NCBI GenBank assembly: GCA_027067975.1
Contig: JAMOUS010000124.1
Location: 1-44,867 of the forward strand
Source of the DNA: Bacteroidales bacterium
GTDB lineage: Bacteria; Bacteroidota; Bacteroidia; Bacteroidales; VadinHA17
DNA: 44,867 bases
Direction of reading: 5' to 3'
Shown: positions 16,945 through 28,777 of the stretch, one piece after another
Numbering within the stretch: the first letter of the stretch is position 1
How the letters are laid out: each line of letters starts with the position of its first letter
Program-made: the position numbers and the translations under genes
Notes under the pieces: model-generated
Told to the model about the DNA's origin: nothing
What the model saw: the letters and a program-made list of their open reading frames with translations, nothing else
Databases searched by the model: none

Positions 16945-19101
16945 TCACTCCTCCTCGGCCAGACGCAGGTCGAGCTGCCGCTTTTCAAGGTTCACCCGTG
17001 CAATCACCACACGGATGGGATCCCCCAATGTGAACTTGCGACCTTTTCTGCGACCGACGATCGTAAAGTTTTCCTCATCCAGTTCATAGAAATCATCCGC
17101 CAGCTCTCGGATGGGGATCATCCCCTCACACTTGTTCTCATTGATCTCCACGTAGATCCCCCAGTCGGTCACGCCGGCGATGATGCCGTCGTAAACATGC
17201 CCCACCTTGTCAGCCAGGTATTCCACCTGCTTGTACTTGATCGACGCCCGCTCGGCGTCGGTGGCCTTGCGCTCCATCTCCGAAGCATGGCGGCATCGCT
17301 CTTCGTATTCTTCCTCATCGACCGACTTGCCCCCTTTGAGGTATCGCTCCAGCAGTCGGTGGACCATCATGTCCGGATAACGACGAATGGGTGAGGTGAA
17401 GTGGGTGTAATAATCGAACGCCAGTCCGTAATGGCCGATGTTTTTGGTGGAATAGATCGCCTTGGCCATGGCCCGCAACGCCAATGTCTCAATAAGGTTC
17501 TGCTCCGGCTTGCCCACCACCTGTTTGATCAGCTTGTTCATCGACCGGGCCAGGGCCCTGCGGTTTTCGGTACGCACCTCGTAACCCAATTTCCGGGCGA
17601 TGCGCGTGAAGCTCTCCAACTTGTCTTCCTTGGGCTTGTCATGCACGCGGTAGACAAAGGTCTTCTCCCTGCCGCCGGCACTCATCTTCTTCCCCACCAA
17701 CTCGGCCACGTTACGGTTGGCCAACAGCATGAACTCCTCGATCAGTTGGTTTGCCTCCTTGCTCACCTTGAAAAAGACCCCCAGCGGGGTACCCTTTTCA
17801 TCAATGTCGAACTTCACCTCCACACGTTCGATGTCGAGCGAACCGTGCTGGAAACGCCGTTTGCGCATGATCTGTGCCAGCTCGTTCAGCTTGAGGATCT
17901 CCCGTGCCAGGTCGCCTTTGCCGGTCTCGATAATCTCCTGTGCCTCCTCATAGGTAAAACGCCGGTCGGAGCGGATCACCGTTTTGCCGAACCAGCTGTC
18001 CACCACCTTGGCGTCGGGGGTCATCTTGAAGACGGCCGAGAAGGTGAGTTTGTCCTCTTCGGGGTTGAGAGAGCAAACGCCGTTGGAGAGGTGTTCCGGC
18101 AGCATGGGCACCACACGGTCGACCAGATACACCGAGGTAGCCCGTTCGTACGCCTCGCGATCGAGGAGGGTGCCGGGGTGCACATAGTGGGTCACGTCGG
18201 CGATATGGACGCCTACCTCCACCATCCCTCCCCGCAGGAAACGGATGGACAGCGCATCGTCGAAATCTTTCGCGTCGGCCGGGTCGATGGTGAAAGTGGT
18301 CACCTTCCGGAAATCCCGCCGTCCCGCCAGGTCTTCCTTCGTGATCTTGTCGGAGATACGCCTGGCCGCCCGTTCCACCTCAGGTGTGAACTTCGCCGGC
18401 AGCTCGAACTCGGCCAGGATGGCATGGATCTCGGTCTCATGTTCTCCGGGATTCCCCAGCACCTCCACGATCTCTCCAAAAGGATTCTTCACCCTCTCCG
18501 GCCACTTGGTGATGCGGGCAACGGCTTTTTGGCCGTTCTTGGCACCATTGAGTTTCGACCGGGGAATGAAGATATCGTACGGCATCTGGCGGCTGTCGGG
18601 GATCAAAAAAGCATAATGGCCCGTGATCTCCACCACCCCCACGAAGGTCTTGCGCTTGCGCTCGATAATCTCCACCACCTCTCCTTCCAGACGACGGTTG
18701 CGGCGACGGGCGAAGAGGTATACCCGCACTTTGTCACCGTTCAGGGCATGGTGCAAGTTCGACTCGGTGACGTACACATCCTCATCCAACTCGTCGCTCA
18801 CCACATACGCACTGCCGTAGGGCGTCATGTACACCGTACCGATGATATAGCCCGTGCGGCTCTTGAACCGAAACTTCCCCGGATGCAGCTCCTCCAGCTT
18901 GTTTTCCTTCTTCAGCTCATGCAACAACTTCTCGATCAGCCGTCTCTGCTCCTTGCGGGTGAGGTTGAGCTGAGCCGCAATCTGCTTGTAGTTAAAGGCT
19001 TTGGACGGGTTGTTGGAAAAGATGCCCAGGATCTTGTTCTTCAGCGCCTGCCGATTGGTCAGTTCCTTATTTTTCTTTGTACTTTTCTTTTTCTTGCTCA
19101 T
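16945..19101 (-). CDS. rnr: Ribonuclease R
   Basis: RNB motifs TFTIDPADAKDFDDALSIRFL, HYGLAFDYYTHFTSPIRRYPDMMVHRLL; C-terminal S1-like domain GHVYDGIIAGVTDWGIYVEI. Confidence 0.95.
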   Translation of the reverse strand: MSKKKKSTKKNKELTNRQALKNKILGIFSNNPSKAFNYKQIAAQLNLTRKEQRRLIEKLLHELKKENKLEELHPGKFRFKSRTGYIIGTVYMTPYGSAYVVSDELDEDVYVTESNLHHALNGDKVRVYLFARRRNRRLEGEVVEIIERKRKTFVGVVEITGHYAFLIPDSRQMPYDIFIPRSKLNGAKNGQKAVARITKWPERVKNPFGEIVEVLGNPGEHETEIHAILAEFELPAKFTPEVERAARRISDKITKEDLAGRRDFRKVTTFTIDPADAKDFDDALSIRFLRGGMVEVGVHIADVTHYVHPGTLLDREAYERATSVYLVDRVVPMLPEHLSNGVCSLNPEEDKLTFSAVFKMTPDAKVVDSWFGKTVIRSDRRFTYEEAQEIIETGKGDLAREILKLNELAQIMRKRRFQHGSLDIERVEVKFDIDEKGTPLGVFFKVSKEANQLIEEFMLLANRNVAELVGKKMSAGGREKTFVYRVHDKPKEDKLESFTRIARKLGYEVRTENRRALARSMNKLIKQVVGKPEQNLIETLALRAMAKAIYSTKNIGHYGLAFDYYTHFTSPIRRYPDMMVHRLLERYLKGGKSVDEEEYEERCRHASEMERKATDAERASIKYKQVEYLADKVGHVYDGIIAGVTDWGIYVEINENKCEGMIPIRELADDFYELDEENFTIVGRRKGRKFTLGDPIRVVIARVNLEKRQLDLRLAEEE

Positions 19102-19176
19102 GGTTATTTCTGTAAAATAATTTTGTGAAATTAACGAATTCCGCCGATATTTGGGTTTATTGCATCCAAACCTTCT

Positions 19177-19932
19177 ATGGATCGTTCTTATGACACCGGT
19201 TTAGTCCTCAGTGGTGGCGGAGCCCGAGGCTTCGCCCACCTGGGGGTGTTGCAGGCGCTCGAGGAGGGCGGTATCCTTCCGGAGGTGATCTCGGGTGTCA
19301 GCGCCGGCGCCATCGTGGGGGTTTTTTACGCCGACGGCTATTCTCCCGCAGAGATCATGGACCTCTTTGTGAAGAAGAAGCTTTTCTCACTGGTGCGTTT
19401 CACCGTCCCCCGCAACGGCTTTTTGCGCCTTACCGGCCTGCGGGAGCTGTTACGTTCGGCCCTCCGCGCCCGCACCTTCGAAGCGCTGCATACCCCGCTG
19501 TGGATCACCGTCACCAACCTCAACAAGGGACGCGTCGAGTATATCCACGAAGGTCCCCTCGCCGATGTGGTCATCGCCTCGGCCAGCATCCCCATCCTCT
19601 TTGCTCCCCACCGTATCGGAAGATACCAGTACTGTGACGGCGGCGTTTTCGACGTTCTGCCCGTAAGCCCCATCCGCCATCTCTGCCGCCGGATCATCGG
19701 AGTCAACGTCAACCCCCACTGGGAGGAGGACAACATCTCCGGACTCATCAAGATGGCCGAGTGGTCGTTTTACCTGCGTATCCTCGCCTCCGTATGGAAA
19801 AACCTGGAGGAATGCGAAATCCGCATCGACCCCCAGGAGCTGAAAGGTTACGGCATCTTTGACATCTCGCGTGCCCGGGAGATGTTCGACATTGGCTATG
19901 CAGAAGCCCGCCGTGTGCTCGAAGGCGATTAA
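19177..19932 (+). CDS. Patatin-like phospholipase (RssA-like)
   Basis: SGGGARGFAHLGVLQALEEGG and GVSAGAIVG (GxSxG); DGGVFDVLPVSP (D-G-G). Confidence 0.92.
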   Translation: MDRSYDTGLVLSGGGARGFAHLGVLQALEEGGILPEVISGVSAGAIVGVFYADGYSPAEIMDLFVKKKLFSLVRFTVPRNGFLRLTGLRELLRSALRARTFEALHTPLWITVTNLNKGRVEYIHEGPLADVVIASASIPILFAPHRIGRYQYCDGGVFDVLPVSPIRHLCRRIIGVNVNPHWEEDNISGLIKMAEWSFYLRILASVWKNLEECEIRIDPQELKGYGIFDISRAREMFDIGYAEARRVLEGD

Positions 19933-20900
19933 AATGTCTCTGCCGCGATCCGCCGCACATTGTCGGCTTTCCCCATCGTGAAGAAATGCACCACCGGTAC
20001 GCCGTGGGCGATGAGCTCCCTCGTCTGGGCAATGCCCCACTCGATTCCCACCTCATACACCTGCCGGTCGTCTTTGCATTTCAGCACCTCTTTCACCAGC
20101 TCTTCCGGCAGGTTGATGTGGAATGTCGAGGGCAGCAGCGTCAGCTGACGCTTTGTGGAGAGCGGCTTCAGGCCCGGGATGATGGGCACCGTAATGCCCG
20201 CTTCGCGACACCGTCGCTCAAACTCGAAAAATTTCCGGTTGTCGAAAAACATCTGTGTCACGATGAACTCCGCACCGGCATCCACCTTCTCTTTCAGAAA
20301 ATGCAAGTCCGACTCGAAGTTCGGGGCTTCGGCATGCTTTTCGGGATACCCTGCCACCCCCACGCAAAAGTCGGTTGCGCTGGGCTCCTGCAGTTCGGGG
20401 TCGAGGTAAACGCCCCGGTTCATGTCGACGATCTGCCGCACCAGGTCGAGGGCATGGGCATGCCCTCCCTTTTCGGGCACGAAGGCGCCGACCCCCCGCG
20501 GCGGATCGCCCCGCACCGCCAGAACATTGCGGATCCCCAAAAAGTTCAAGTCGATCAGGGCGTTTTCCGTCTCCTCCTTCGTAAACCCTCCGCAGATGAG
20601 GTGCGGCACCACCATCACCTTGTAGCGGTGCTGGATGGCGGCTGAGATGGCCACCGTCCCCGGACGTTTCCAGACGGTTCGCCGCTCAAGCAAACCTTCC
20701 CCAACCTGGCGGTAGACCACCTCCTCCTGATGGTAGGTCACGTTGATGTAAAGCGGTTCGAACTCCATCAAAGGATCGATCCGTTCGTAAATGTAACGAA
20801 TATCCCTGCCCTTGGGCGGGGGCAACAGCTCGAACGAAAAACGTGTACCCTGCAGCTCCTGCAGGGCGTCGGAGAGTTTCTTTCCCGAGAGATCATCCAT
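19929..20900 (-). CDS. metF: 5,10-methylenetetrahydrofolate reductase
   Basis: [22 protein letters not shown]-type motif [35 protein letters not shown]. Confidence 0.95.
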   Translation of the reverse strand: MDDLSGKKLSDALQELQGTRFSFELLPPPKGRDIRYIYERIDPLMEFEPLYINVTYHQEEVVYRQVGEGLLERRTVWKRPGTVAISAAIQHRYKVMVVPHLICGGFTKEETENALIDLNFLGIRNVLAVRGDPPRGVGAFVPEKGGHAHALDLVRQIVDMNRGVYLDPELQEPSATDFCVGVAGYPEKHAEAPNFESDLHFLKEKVDAGAEFIVTQMFFDNRKFFEFERRCREAGITVPIIPGLKPLSTKRQLTLLPSTFHINLPEELVKEVLKCKDDRQVYEVGIEWGIAQTRELIAHGVPVVHFFTMGKADNVRRIAAETF

Positions 20901-23900
20901 TTTCCCTGACGATTAGATGTGAAAGATAACGTTCGGCCTCTTCGAGAGGGATCCCCTTCCGCATGGCATAGTCGGCCACCTGGTCGTCGAGGATTCTGCG
21001 GATATCGAAATATACCGACTCAGGATGCGAGAAGATGAGGCCGCTCACCGAGGCGGCCGGCATCATGGCAAAGCCTTCGGTAAGACGGATGCCCGTATGC
21101 TTTTCCGCTTCCAGCATCGCAAAGAGGGTGCGTTTCTCGGAATGATCGGGACAGGCCGGATAACCGTATGCGGGGCGTATGCCCTGGTATTTCATGCGGA
21201 ACAATTCTTCCTTGCTAAGCCGCTCGTCGGGGGCAAAGCCCCAAAGCTCTTTCCGCACCTTCTCATGGAGCCATTCGGTGGCCGCCTCGGCCAGCCGGTC
21301 GGCCAGTGCCTTGACCATCAACGCCCGGAAGTCGTCATGCTCCTTCTCGAATTTCTCAAGATAATGTTCCAAGCCGATGCCGCCGGTGACGGCAAAAAGG
21401 CCGAGGTGGTCGTGCAGCGGCACCGACACCGGCGCAATGAAGTCGCTGAGACAGAGGTTATGTCCCGTGGGAGTCTTGGCCTCTTGTTGTCGCAGGTGGT
21501 GGAGGATGCCCTTTTCTTTTTTTCTCTCCTCATCCTCATAGACGATGATGTCGTCGCCGCGGGCGGCGGCCGGCAGCAGGCTCACCACCGCCCGAACCTG
21601 CAGGATGCCCTCGCACCGCAGCCGCTCAAGGCATTGAAGCCCCTCCTCGTACACACGCCGCGCCTCGGCCCCCCGCTCGGGATGGTCGAGGATGCCGGGG
21701 AACTTGCCCTTGAGCTCCCACACGTGAAAGAAAAAGGTCCAGTCAATATAAGGGATCACCTCGTCCAAGGGGATATTCTCATAGACGGTGATGCCGGGAT
21801 GGCGCGGCGGCGGAGGGACATATTGGTCCCAGTCGATACGGCAGCGGCGGTGCCGGGCCTCCTCCAAGGGCAGGTACTGTCCCAGCCCGCGGCGGTTCAT
21901 GCGGCGCAGTTGCTCATAGTAACGGTCGGTCTCCTCCAGGAAACGCTGCCGCTCGCCGGAGAGCAGGCTCCCCACCACCGCCACACTGCGCGAGGCATCC
22001 TTCACATGCACCACGCCATGACTGTAATGGGGCCGTATCTTCACCGCCGTATGCATCACCGAGGTGGTAGCGCCGCCGATGAGGAGGGGTTGCGTGAAGC
22101 CTTTCCGCTCCATCTCCTGCGCCACATGCACCATCTCCTCAAGCGAGGGGGTGATCAGCCCGCTCAGGCCGATGATGTCGGCCTGCTCGCGGCGTGCCGT
22201 CTCGAGGATCTTCTCCGCCGGCACCATCACCCCCAGGTCGATGATCTCGTAGTTGTTGCACTGCAAGACGATGCCGACGATGTTCTTGCCGATGTCATGG
22301 ACGTCACCCTTGACGGTGGCCAGCACCACTTTCCCTGCGGCCTGCTGCCGGCCGCCGCCTGCGGCTTTTTCCTCCTCGAGCACCGGCTCGAGCACCGCCA
22401 CCGCCTTTTTCATCACACGGGCACTCTTGATCACCTGCGGCAGGAACATCTTCCCCGCCCCGAAGAGATCTCCCACCTTGTTCATCCCCTCCATCATCGG
22501 TCCTTCGATGATGTCGAGGGCGGAGGGATAGGTACGGATCGCCTCCTGCATATCCTCCTCGACATAGTCGGGGATGCCCTTCACCAGGGAGTGGATGATG
22601 CGCTCGTGGAGGGGCAGCTTGCGCCAGCTTTCCCCTCCTTTCTCCTCCACTTCGCCGCCCGTGCTGTCGGCCTGGGCAGCGTACTCCAGCAGCCGCTCCG
22701 TAGCGTCGGGCCGGCGGTCGAAGATCAGATCCTCCACCCGCTCCAGCAATTCCGGCGGGATCTCATCGTACAGCGGCAGCTTGCCGGCATTGACGATGGC
22801 CATGTCGAGGCCGGCCTTCACGGCATGATAGAGGAAAGCCGCATGCATCGCCTCACGGATGGGGTTATGCCCGCGGAACGAGAAAGAAAGGTTGCTGATG
22901 CCGCCGCTGGTATGCACATACGGCAGATGCTCTTTCACCCACCGCACCGCCTCGATGAACTCCACCGCATAACGGTTGTGTTCTTCGATGCCGGTGCCGA
23001 TGGCCAGGACATTGAGGTCGAAGATGATATCTTCGGGCGGGAAGTGGGCTTTTTCCGTGAGCAGGCGGTAGGCTCTTTCGGCGATGGCCGTGCGCCGCTC
23101 GAAGGTGGTGGCCTGTCCCTCCTCGTCGAAGGCCATCACCACCACAGCAGCCCCGTAACGCCGGATGCGGCGGGCTTTTTCCAAAAAGTCTTCCTCCCCC
23201 TCCTTCAGGCTGATCGAGTTGACGATGCCCTTGCCCTGCAGACATTTCAGGCCGGCCTCGATCACCTCCCACTTCGACGAGTCGATCATCACCGGCACGC
23301 GGGCGATCTCGGGGTCGGCCGCCAGCAGGTTGAGGAAGGTGACCATGGCCCGGCGGGCGTCGAGCATGGCGTCGTCCATGCTGACATCGATGACCTGCGC
23401 GCCGTTCTCCACCTGCTGGCGTGCCACGGCCAGCGCCTCCTCGTATTTCTCTTCGCGGATGAGCCGCGCAAAACGCCGCGACCCCGCCACGTTGGTGCGT
23501 TCGCCGATGTTGATGAGGTTGCTTCCCCGGAACACCTTCAGCGGCTCCAGGCCGGCCAGCTGCAGCACATGCTCGCTTCCGCCCAGCGGACGGGGCTGCT
23601 TGCCGGCAGCACGGGCGGCGAAGGCCCGGATGTGATCGGGCGTGGTGCCGCAACACCCTCCGATGATGTTGACATGCCCCCGCGCCATCAGCCGCTCCAG
23701 CACCTCCCCCATCTGGTCGGGGGTCGACTCATATTCGCCGAACTGGTTGGGAAAACCTGCATTGGGATGCACGCTCACCGGCAGGGGCGTAAGCTTCGAG
23801 AGCTCCTCGACAAAAGGCTCCAGCTCCTCGGCCCCCAGCGAACAGTTCAACCCCAGACTGAAGAGCGGCGCATGCGAGATGCTGACGACAAAGGCCTCCA

Positions 23901-24600
23901 GCGTCTGTCCCGAGAGGGTGCGGCCGCTGGCGTCGACCACCGTCACCGAGACCATCACCGGCAGCCGGCGCCCTACCTCTTCGAACACCTCCTCGAGGGC
24001 GAACAGCGCCGCCTTGGCATTGAGCGTGTCGAAGACCGTCTCGAGCATCAACAGGTCGACCCCTCCGTCGATGAGCCCCCGCGCCTGTTCGGCATATACC
24101 TCCCGCAGATCATCAAAAGTGACCGCACGGTAACCGGGATCTTCCACCTTCGGGGAGATGGAAGCCGTCTTGTTGGTCGGGCCTATCGTGCCGATGACAA
24201 AACGGGGTTTCTCCGGCGTGATCGCCGTATACCGGTCGGCCGCCGCACGCGCCAGCCGCGCCGCCGCTACGTTTATCTCATATACCAAATCCTCCATACC
24301 ATAATCGGCCAACGAAATGCGGTTGGCATTGAAGGTGTCGGTCTCGATCATATCGGCTCCCGCCTCCAGGTATAGCTCATGGATCCCCCGGATGATCCCG
24401 GGACGTGTCAGCACCAACAGGTCGTTGTTGCCCTTCTGCGGCATGGGATGATCCCGGAAACGCTCCCCCCGGTAATCTTCTTCCGAAAGACCATGGCTCT
24501 GGATCATCGTGCCCATGGCCCCGTCCATCACCAAGATCCGTTCCGATAATATCTTTTTCAGGCGTTCCTCCACTTCTTTTCTTTCTCCTTTCCTATCCAT
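20893..24600 (-). CDS. metH: Cobalamin-dependent methionine synthase
   Basis: [11 protein letters not shown]...[14 protein letters not shown]; pterin-binding [15 protein letters not shown]12 motif [31 protein letters not shown]-activation domain. Start at MDRKGERKE (24600). Confidence 0.97.
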   Translation of the reverse strand: MDRKGERKEVEERLKKILSERILVMDGAMGTMIQSHGLSEEDYRGERFRDHPMPQKGNNDLLVLTRPGIIRGIHELYLEAGADMIETDTFNANRISLADYGMEDLVYEINVAAARLARAAADRYTAITPEKPRFVIGTIGPTNKTASISPKVEDPGYRAVTFDDLREVYAEQARGLIDGGVDLLMLETVFDTLNAKAALFALEEVFEEVGRRLPVMVSVTVVDASGRTLSGQTLEAFVVSISHAPLFSLGLNCSLGAEELEPFVEELSKLTPLPVSVHPNAGFPNQFGEYESTPDQMGEVLERLMARGHVNIIGGCCGTTPDHIRAFAARAAGKQPRPLGGSEHVLQLAGLEPLKVFRGSNLINIGERTNVAGSRRFARLIREEKYEEALAVARQQVENGAQVIDVSMDDAMLDARRAMVTFLNLLAADPEIARVPVMIDSSKWEVIEAGLKCLQGKGIVNSISLKEGEEDFLEKARRIRRYGAAVVVMAFDEEGQATTFERRTAIAERAYRLLTEKAHFPPEDIIFDLNVLAIGTGIEEHNRYAVEFIEAVRWVKEHLPYVHTSGGISNLSFSFRGHNPIREAMHAAFLYHAVKAGLDMAIVNAGKLPLYDEIPPELLERVEDLIFDRRPDATERLLEYAAQADSTGGEVEEKGGESWRKLPLHERIIHSLVKGIPDYVEEDMQEAIRTYPSALDIIEGPMMEGMNKVGDLFGAGKMFLPQVIKSARVMKKAVAVLEPVLEEEKAAGGGRQQAAGKVVLATVKGDVHDIGKNIVGIVLQCNNYEIIDLGVMVPAEKILETARREQADIIGLSGLITPSLEEMVHVAQEMERKGFTQPLLIGGATTSVMHTAVKIRPHYSHGVVHVKDASRSVAVVGSLLSGERQRFLEETDRYYEQLRRMNRRGLGQYLPLEEARHRRCRIDWDQYVPPPPRHPGITVYENIPLDEVIPYIDWTFFFHVWELKGKFPGILDHPERGAEARRVYEEGLQCLERLRCEGILQVRAVVSLLPAAARGDDIIVYEDEERKKEKGILHHLRQQEAKTPTGHNLCLSDFIAPVSVPLHDHLGLFAVTGGIGLEHYLEKFEKEHDDFRALMVKALADRLAEAATEWLHEKVRKELWGFAPDERLSKEELFRMKYQGIRPAYGYPACPDHSEKRTLFAMLEAEKHTGIRLTEGFAMMPAASVSGLIFSHPESVYFDIRRILDDQVADYAMRKGIPLEEAERYLSHLIVRENG

Positions 24601-24719
24601 ATTCCGTATGCTCTCCGCTTTTGCAAAATTATCTATTTCTCCCAACCCGGCCATCCCAGGGGGGAGAGGGGATGCGAAGGGCTTTATGGCTTGGCTTTAT
24701 GGTCTCTCTTCGTACCTGC

Positions 24720-25739
24720 TCACTCCTCTTCGAGGAAAGGGCGGATGATCCCGGTGAGTTTCTCCGTCTCGATGAGAAAACCGTCGTGCCCGTACAGGGA
24801 GTCGATCTCCCGGTAAGTACCATGGGCAACGTGTTCGGCAAGATATTTCTGTTCGTAGGTGGGAAAGAGCAGGTCGCTGGAGATGCCGATGGCGAGGACA
24901 CGGGCTTTCACACGTCGCAGGGCTGCTTCCTTGCCTCCACGACCCCGGCCGACATTGTGGGTGTCGGAGAGGTTCAGCAGATGATAGTAGGTATAGGCAT
25001 CGAAGCGTCTCACCAGTTTGTCGCCTTGGTAGTTTTGGTATGAGATGGCGCGGAAGCCGGTGAGTTTGTCATCGTCCTCGTCCTGTTGGGTTTTGTTGTA
25101 GATGGTATCGTTGCGGTAGCTGAGGAGGGCCAGGGAGCGGGCGGCGCGCAGACCCTTGTCACCACCGCCGGGACGGTCCTCAAAAAAGGTGGCATCGGCC
25201 TCGATGGCCAAGCGCATGCTCTGGTTGAAGGCGATCCCCCACGGTGCGTACTGCACGCTCGAGGCCAGAAAAGCCAGCCGCTCGATCAGGTCGGGATACA
25301 TGATGCAGTACTCCAGTGCCTGCTGGCCGCCGATGGAACCGCCGATGACCATGCGGATCTTCCGGATCCCCAGATGCCGCCGCACCAGCTCATGCCCTTC
25401 CACCACATCACGGAAGGTCATCAGCGGAAACGACCGGTACCACGGCCGTCCCGTCTCCGGGTTCACCGACATGGGTCCTGTGGAACCATAACACGAACCC
25501 AGGATGTTGGCACAGACGATAAAATATTTCTCAGTATCGAGCAGTTTTCCAGGCCCCACCATACCGGGCCACCACTCCTCCACGTCGGAGTTGGCCGTGA
25601 GGGCATGGCACACCCAGATCACATTGTCCCTTTCCGCATTGAGGGTGCCATAAGTGTGATAAGCGATCTCCACCCCCGGCAGGGTACCCCCGGCCTCAAG
25701 GGGAAAAGGCTTTTCATGTTTCAGTCGCTGCAGTCCCAT
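24720..25739 (-). CDS. metX: Homoserine O-acetyltransferase
   Basis: VWVCHALTANSDVEEWWPGMVG-type region, GGSIGGQQALEYCI nucleophile elbow, YGHDGFLIE C-terminus. Confidence 0.95.
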   Translation of the reverse strand: MGLQRLKHEKPFPLEAGGTLPGVEIAYHTYGTLNAERDNVIWVCHALTANSDVEEWWPGMVGPGKLLDTEKYFIVCANILGSCYGSTGPMSVNPETGRPWYRSFPLMTFRDVVEGHELVRRHLGIRKIRMVIGGSIGGQQALEYCIMYPDLIERLAFLASSVQYAPWGIAFNQSMRLAIEADATFFEDRPGGGDKGLRAARSLALLSYRNDTIYNKTQQDEDDDKLTGFRAISYQNYQGDKLVRRFDAYTYYHLLNLSDTHNVGRGRGGKEAALRRVKARVLAIGISSDLLFPTYEQKYLAEHVAHGTYREIDSLYGHDGFLIETEKLTGIIRPFLEEE

Positions 25740-25742
25740 CCG

Positions 25743-27092
<1,350 letters not shown>

Positions 27093-27218
27093 TCAGGCAA
27101 GGTCACAACACATGTCCCCTTTCACATCAAAGGATCATGGATCACCGGCAGGAAACGGTATCCCCGGTCACAGGGCAAACAGAAAATGGAAACGCTGCCT
27201 TTCATGGACGATCGGTTT

Positions 27219-27330
27219 AATTTATCATCTCCCGGCATGCCGGGATTAGGTTTTAGCACCTTTCCCCGGCCGACCGGGGGGGTTGCTAGAGGTTCACAGA
27301 GCCTAATCTCTCCCCTCTTCTCAATAAATC
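27219..27330 (-). promoter_or_regulatory. SAM-I (S-box) riboswitch aptamer upstream of metY
   Basis: Minus strand GATTTATTGAGAAGAGGGGAGAGATTAGGCTCTGTGAACCTCTAGCAACC...AAAGGTGCTAAAACCTAATCCCGGCATGCCGGGAGATGATAAATT: S-box core GCAACC...AAGGTGCTAA, P1 GATTTAT/ATAAATT, P2 AGAGG/CCTCT, pseudoknot ATTAGG/CCTAAT. Confidence 0.94.
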
Positions 27331-27371
27331 AAACACCCTTTTTTTCAAAAGAATATTTGAACGTGTGGGAG

Positions 27372-27403
27372 CAAAACTACGCCCGGGAAATGAGATTTCC
27401 AAA
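27372..27403 (-). promoter_or_regulatory. Bacteroidetes-type promoter for the metY leader
   Basis: Minus strand TTTG (27403-27400), 20-nt spacer, TAGTTTTG (27379-27372); about 40 nt before the aptamer. Confidence 0.72.
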
Positions 27404-27472
27404 ATTTTTTTGTTTAATTGACCATTGGAAGGCTTCACCGCACGGGGGTCCTCCACCCAATGAACCGAAAGC

Positions 27473-28573
27473 ATGCACATCATCATCACCGGCACGCGGG
27501 GTATTCCTGCCCGTTACGGAGGCTTCGAGACCTTTGCGCAGGAGCTGTCGCGCCGTCTGGTGGCGGCGGGGCACGAGGTGGGTGTTTGTGTACCCTCCTC
27601 CCATCCTGACAAATCGAACGTGTGGGAGGGAATCCGGCGGCTGCGTCATCCCTGGCCTCCCGGTGCGGCGGGGGTGTTGTGGTACGACCTGCGCTGTCTG
27701 GTCGACGCCTACCGCCGACGGCCGGATGTGATCCTCAACTGCGGTTACGGCAATGCCCTCTTTCTCCGTCCACATCACCGTGTGCCGGTGGTGACGCTCA
27801 CCGACGGACTGGAATGGCGGCGGGCCGGCTGGTCCTGGCCCGCCCGCCGCTGGCTCCAGGCGATGGAGCGGCTGGCCGTACGCCGCAGCCGGCAGCTCGT
27901 CTCCGACCATCCCGCCATCGCGCAGCATTTCCGGGACACCTACGGCATCGACACACCCGTGATCCCCTACGGGGCAGAGATCCCCGGCCCGCTGCCGCCG
28001 CCGGAGAACCTCGCCGGGATGCCGGAGATCCTCAAAGGCAGGACGACGCCGGGAAAGTATTTCCTCACCGTGGCACGCTTCGTGCCGGAGAACCATCTTA
28101 CCCTGATCCTGGAGGCTTTCCGGCGGGCGGGGCTGACCGAACCGTTGGTGGTGGTGGGGAGTCCGCGCGACCGCTACGGCCGGAGGCTGGTGCTGAGGTA
28201 CGGCACTGCCGGCAATATCCTCTTTGCCGGTGCGATCTACGACAAACCGCTCCTCGACAGCCTGCGGCAGCATGCCCGCGGCTACCTGCACGGCCACTCC
28301 GCAGGCGGTACCAACCCCGCCCTTCTCGAGGCCATGGCCGCCGGCAACCTCATCGCCGCCCACGACAACCCCTTCAACCGCTACATATTGCCGGAAGGAA
28401 ACGCATTCTTCGACTCCGCCGGCTCCCTCAAACGTCTGCTCGAAACATGGCAAAACTATGAAGACCATCGCGAACTACTGAAAAAGGAAGCCCTCCGCCG
28501 TCTCCGGGAAGAATACGACTGGCAAAAGATCACCTCCCGCTACTTGGAACTGTTCGGATCCTTACGCTCCTGA
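27473..28573 (+). CDS. DUF1972-type glycosyltransferase (GT4-like)
   Basis: MHIIITGTRGIPARYGGFETFAQELSRRLVAAGHEV; ILNCGYGNALFL; GYLHGHSAGGTNPALLEAMAAGN. Confidence 0.9.
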   Translation: MHIIITGTRGIPARYGGFETFAQELSRRLVAAGHEVGVCVPSSHPDKSNVWEGIRRLRHPWPPGAAGVLWYDLRCLVDAYRRRPDVILNCGYGNALFLRPHHRVPVVTLTDGLEWRRAGWSWPARRWLQAMERLAVRRSRQLVSDHPAIAQHFRDTYGIDTPVIPYGAEIPGPLPPPENLAGMPEILKGRTTPGKYFLTVARFVPENHLTLILEAFRRAGLTEPLVVVGSPRDRYGRRLVLRYGTAGNILFAGAIYDKPLLDSLRQHARGYLHGHSAGGTNPALLEAMAAGNLIAAHDNPFNRYILPEGNAFFDSAGSLKRLLETWQNYEDHRELLKKEALRRLREEYDWQKITSRYLELFGSLRS

Positions 28574-28683
28574 TCCCACACAGGACCCTCGAATGAAAAC
28601 CCAACACTTTTGATAAAGTATTTTCATTATTTCTGATAAATATCTTTTTATATCTATGTAAACCAGGAGAGTAGCATAACATA

Positions 28684-28717
28684 ACTACGTAGAGAGCTAC
28701 GTAGCTCTCTACGTAGT
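28684..28717. repeat. Perfect 34-bp palindrome
   Basis: ACTACGTAGAGAGCTACGTAGCTCTCTACGTAGT equals its own reverse complement; three TACGTA cores spaced 12 bp apart. Confidence 0.98.
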
Positions 28718-28777
28718 ACGTGTGCAACTGTCTGTATATCTGTCTTTTCTCTGTTTTCGGAAAGGGGATGTTCCGTT

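Noticed and set aside
17401-19128. 575-aa plus-strand ORF antisense to rnr
   Set aside because: rnr motifs are clear on the minus strand; the antisense frame has no recognisable fold pattern.
21025-24375. 1116-aa plus-strand ORF antisense to metH
   Set aside because: metH on the opposite strand is unmistakable; high GC3 codon bias opens long antisense frames. His/Gln/Arg-rich low-complexity translation with no domain.
24680-24702. Direct repeat GGCTTTATGG x2 between metH and metX
   Set aside because: Only two short copies with no further structure; likely chance.
27231-27280. CCCGGCATGCCGGG and CCCCGGCCGACCGGGG palindromes as independent sites or terminators
   Set aside because: They are the P4 and P3 stems of the SAM-I aptamer on the minus strand.
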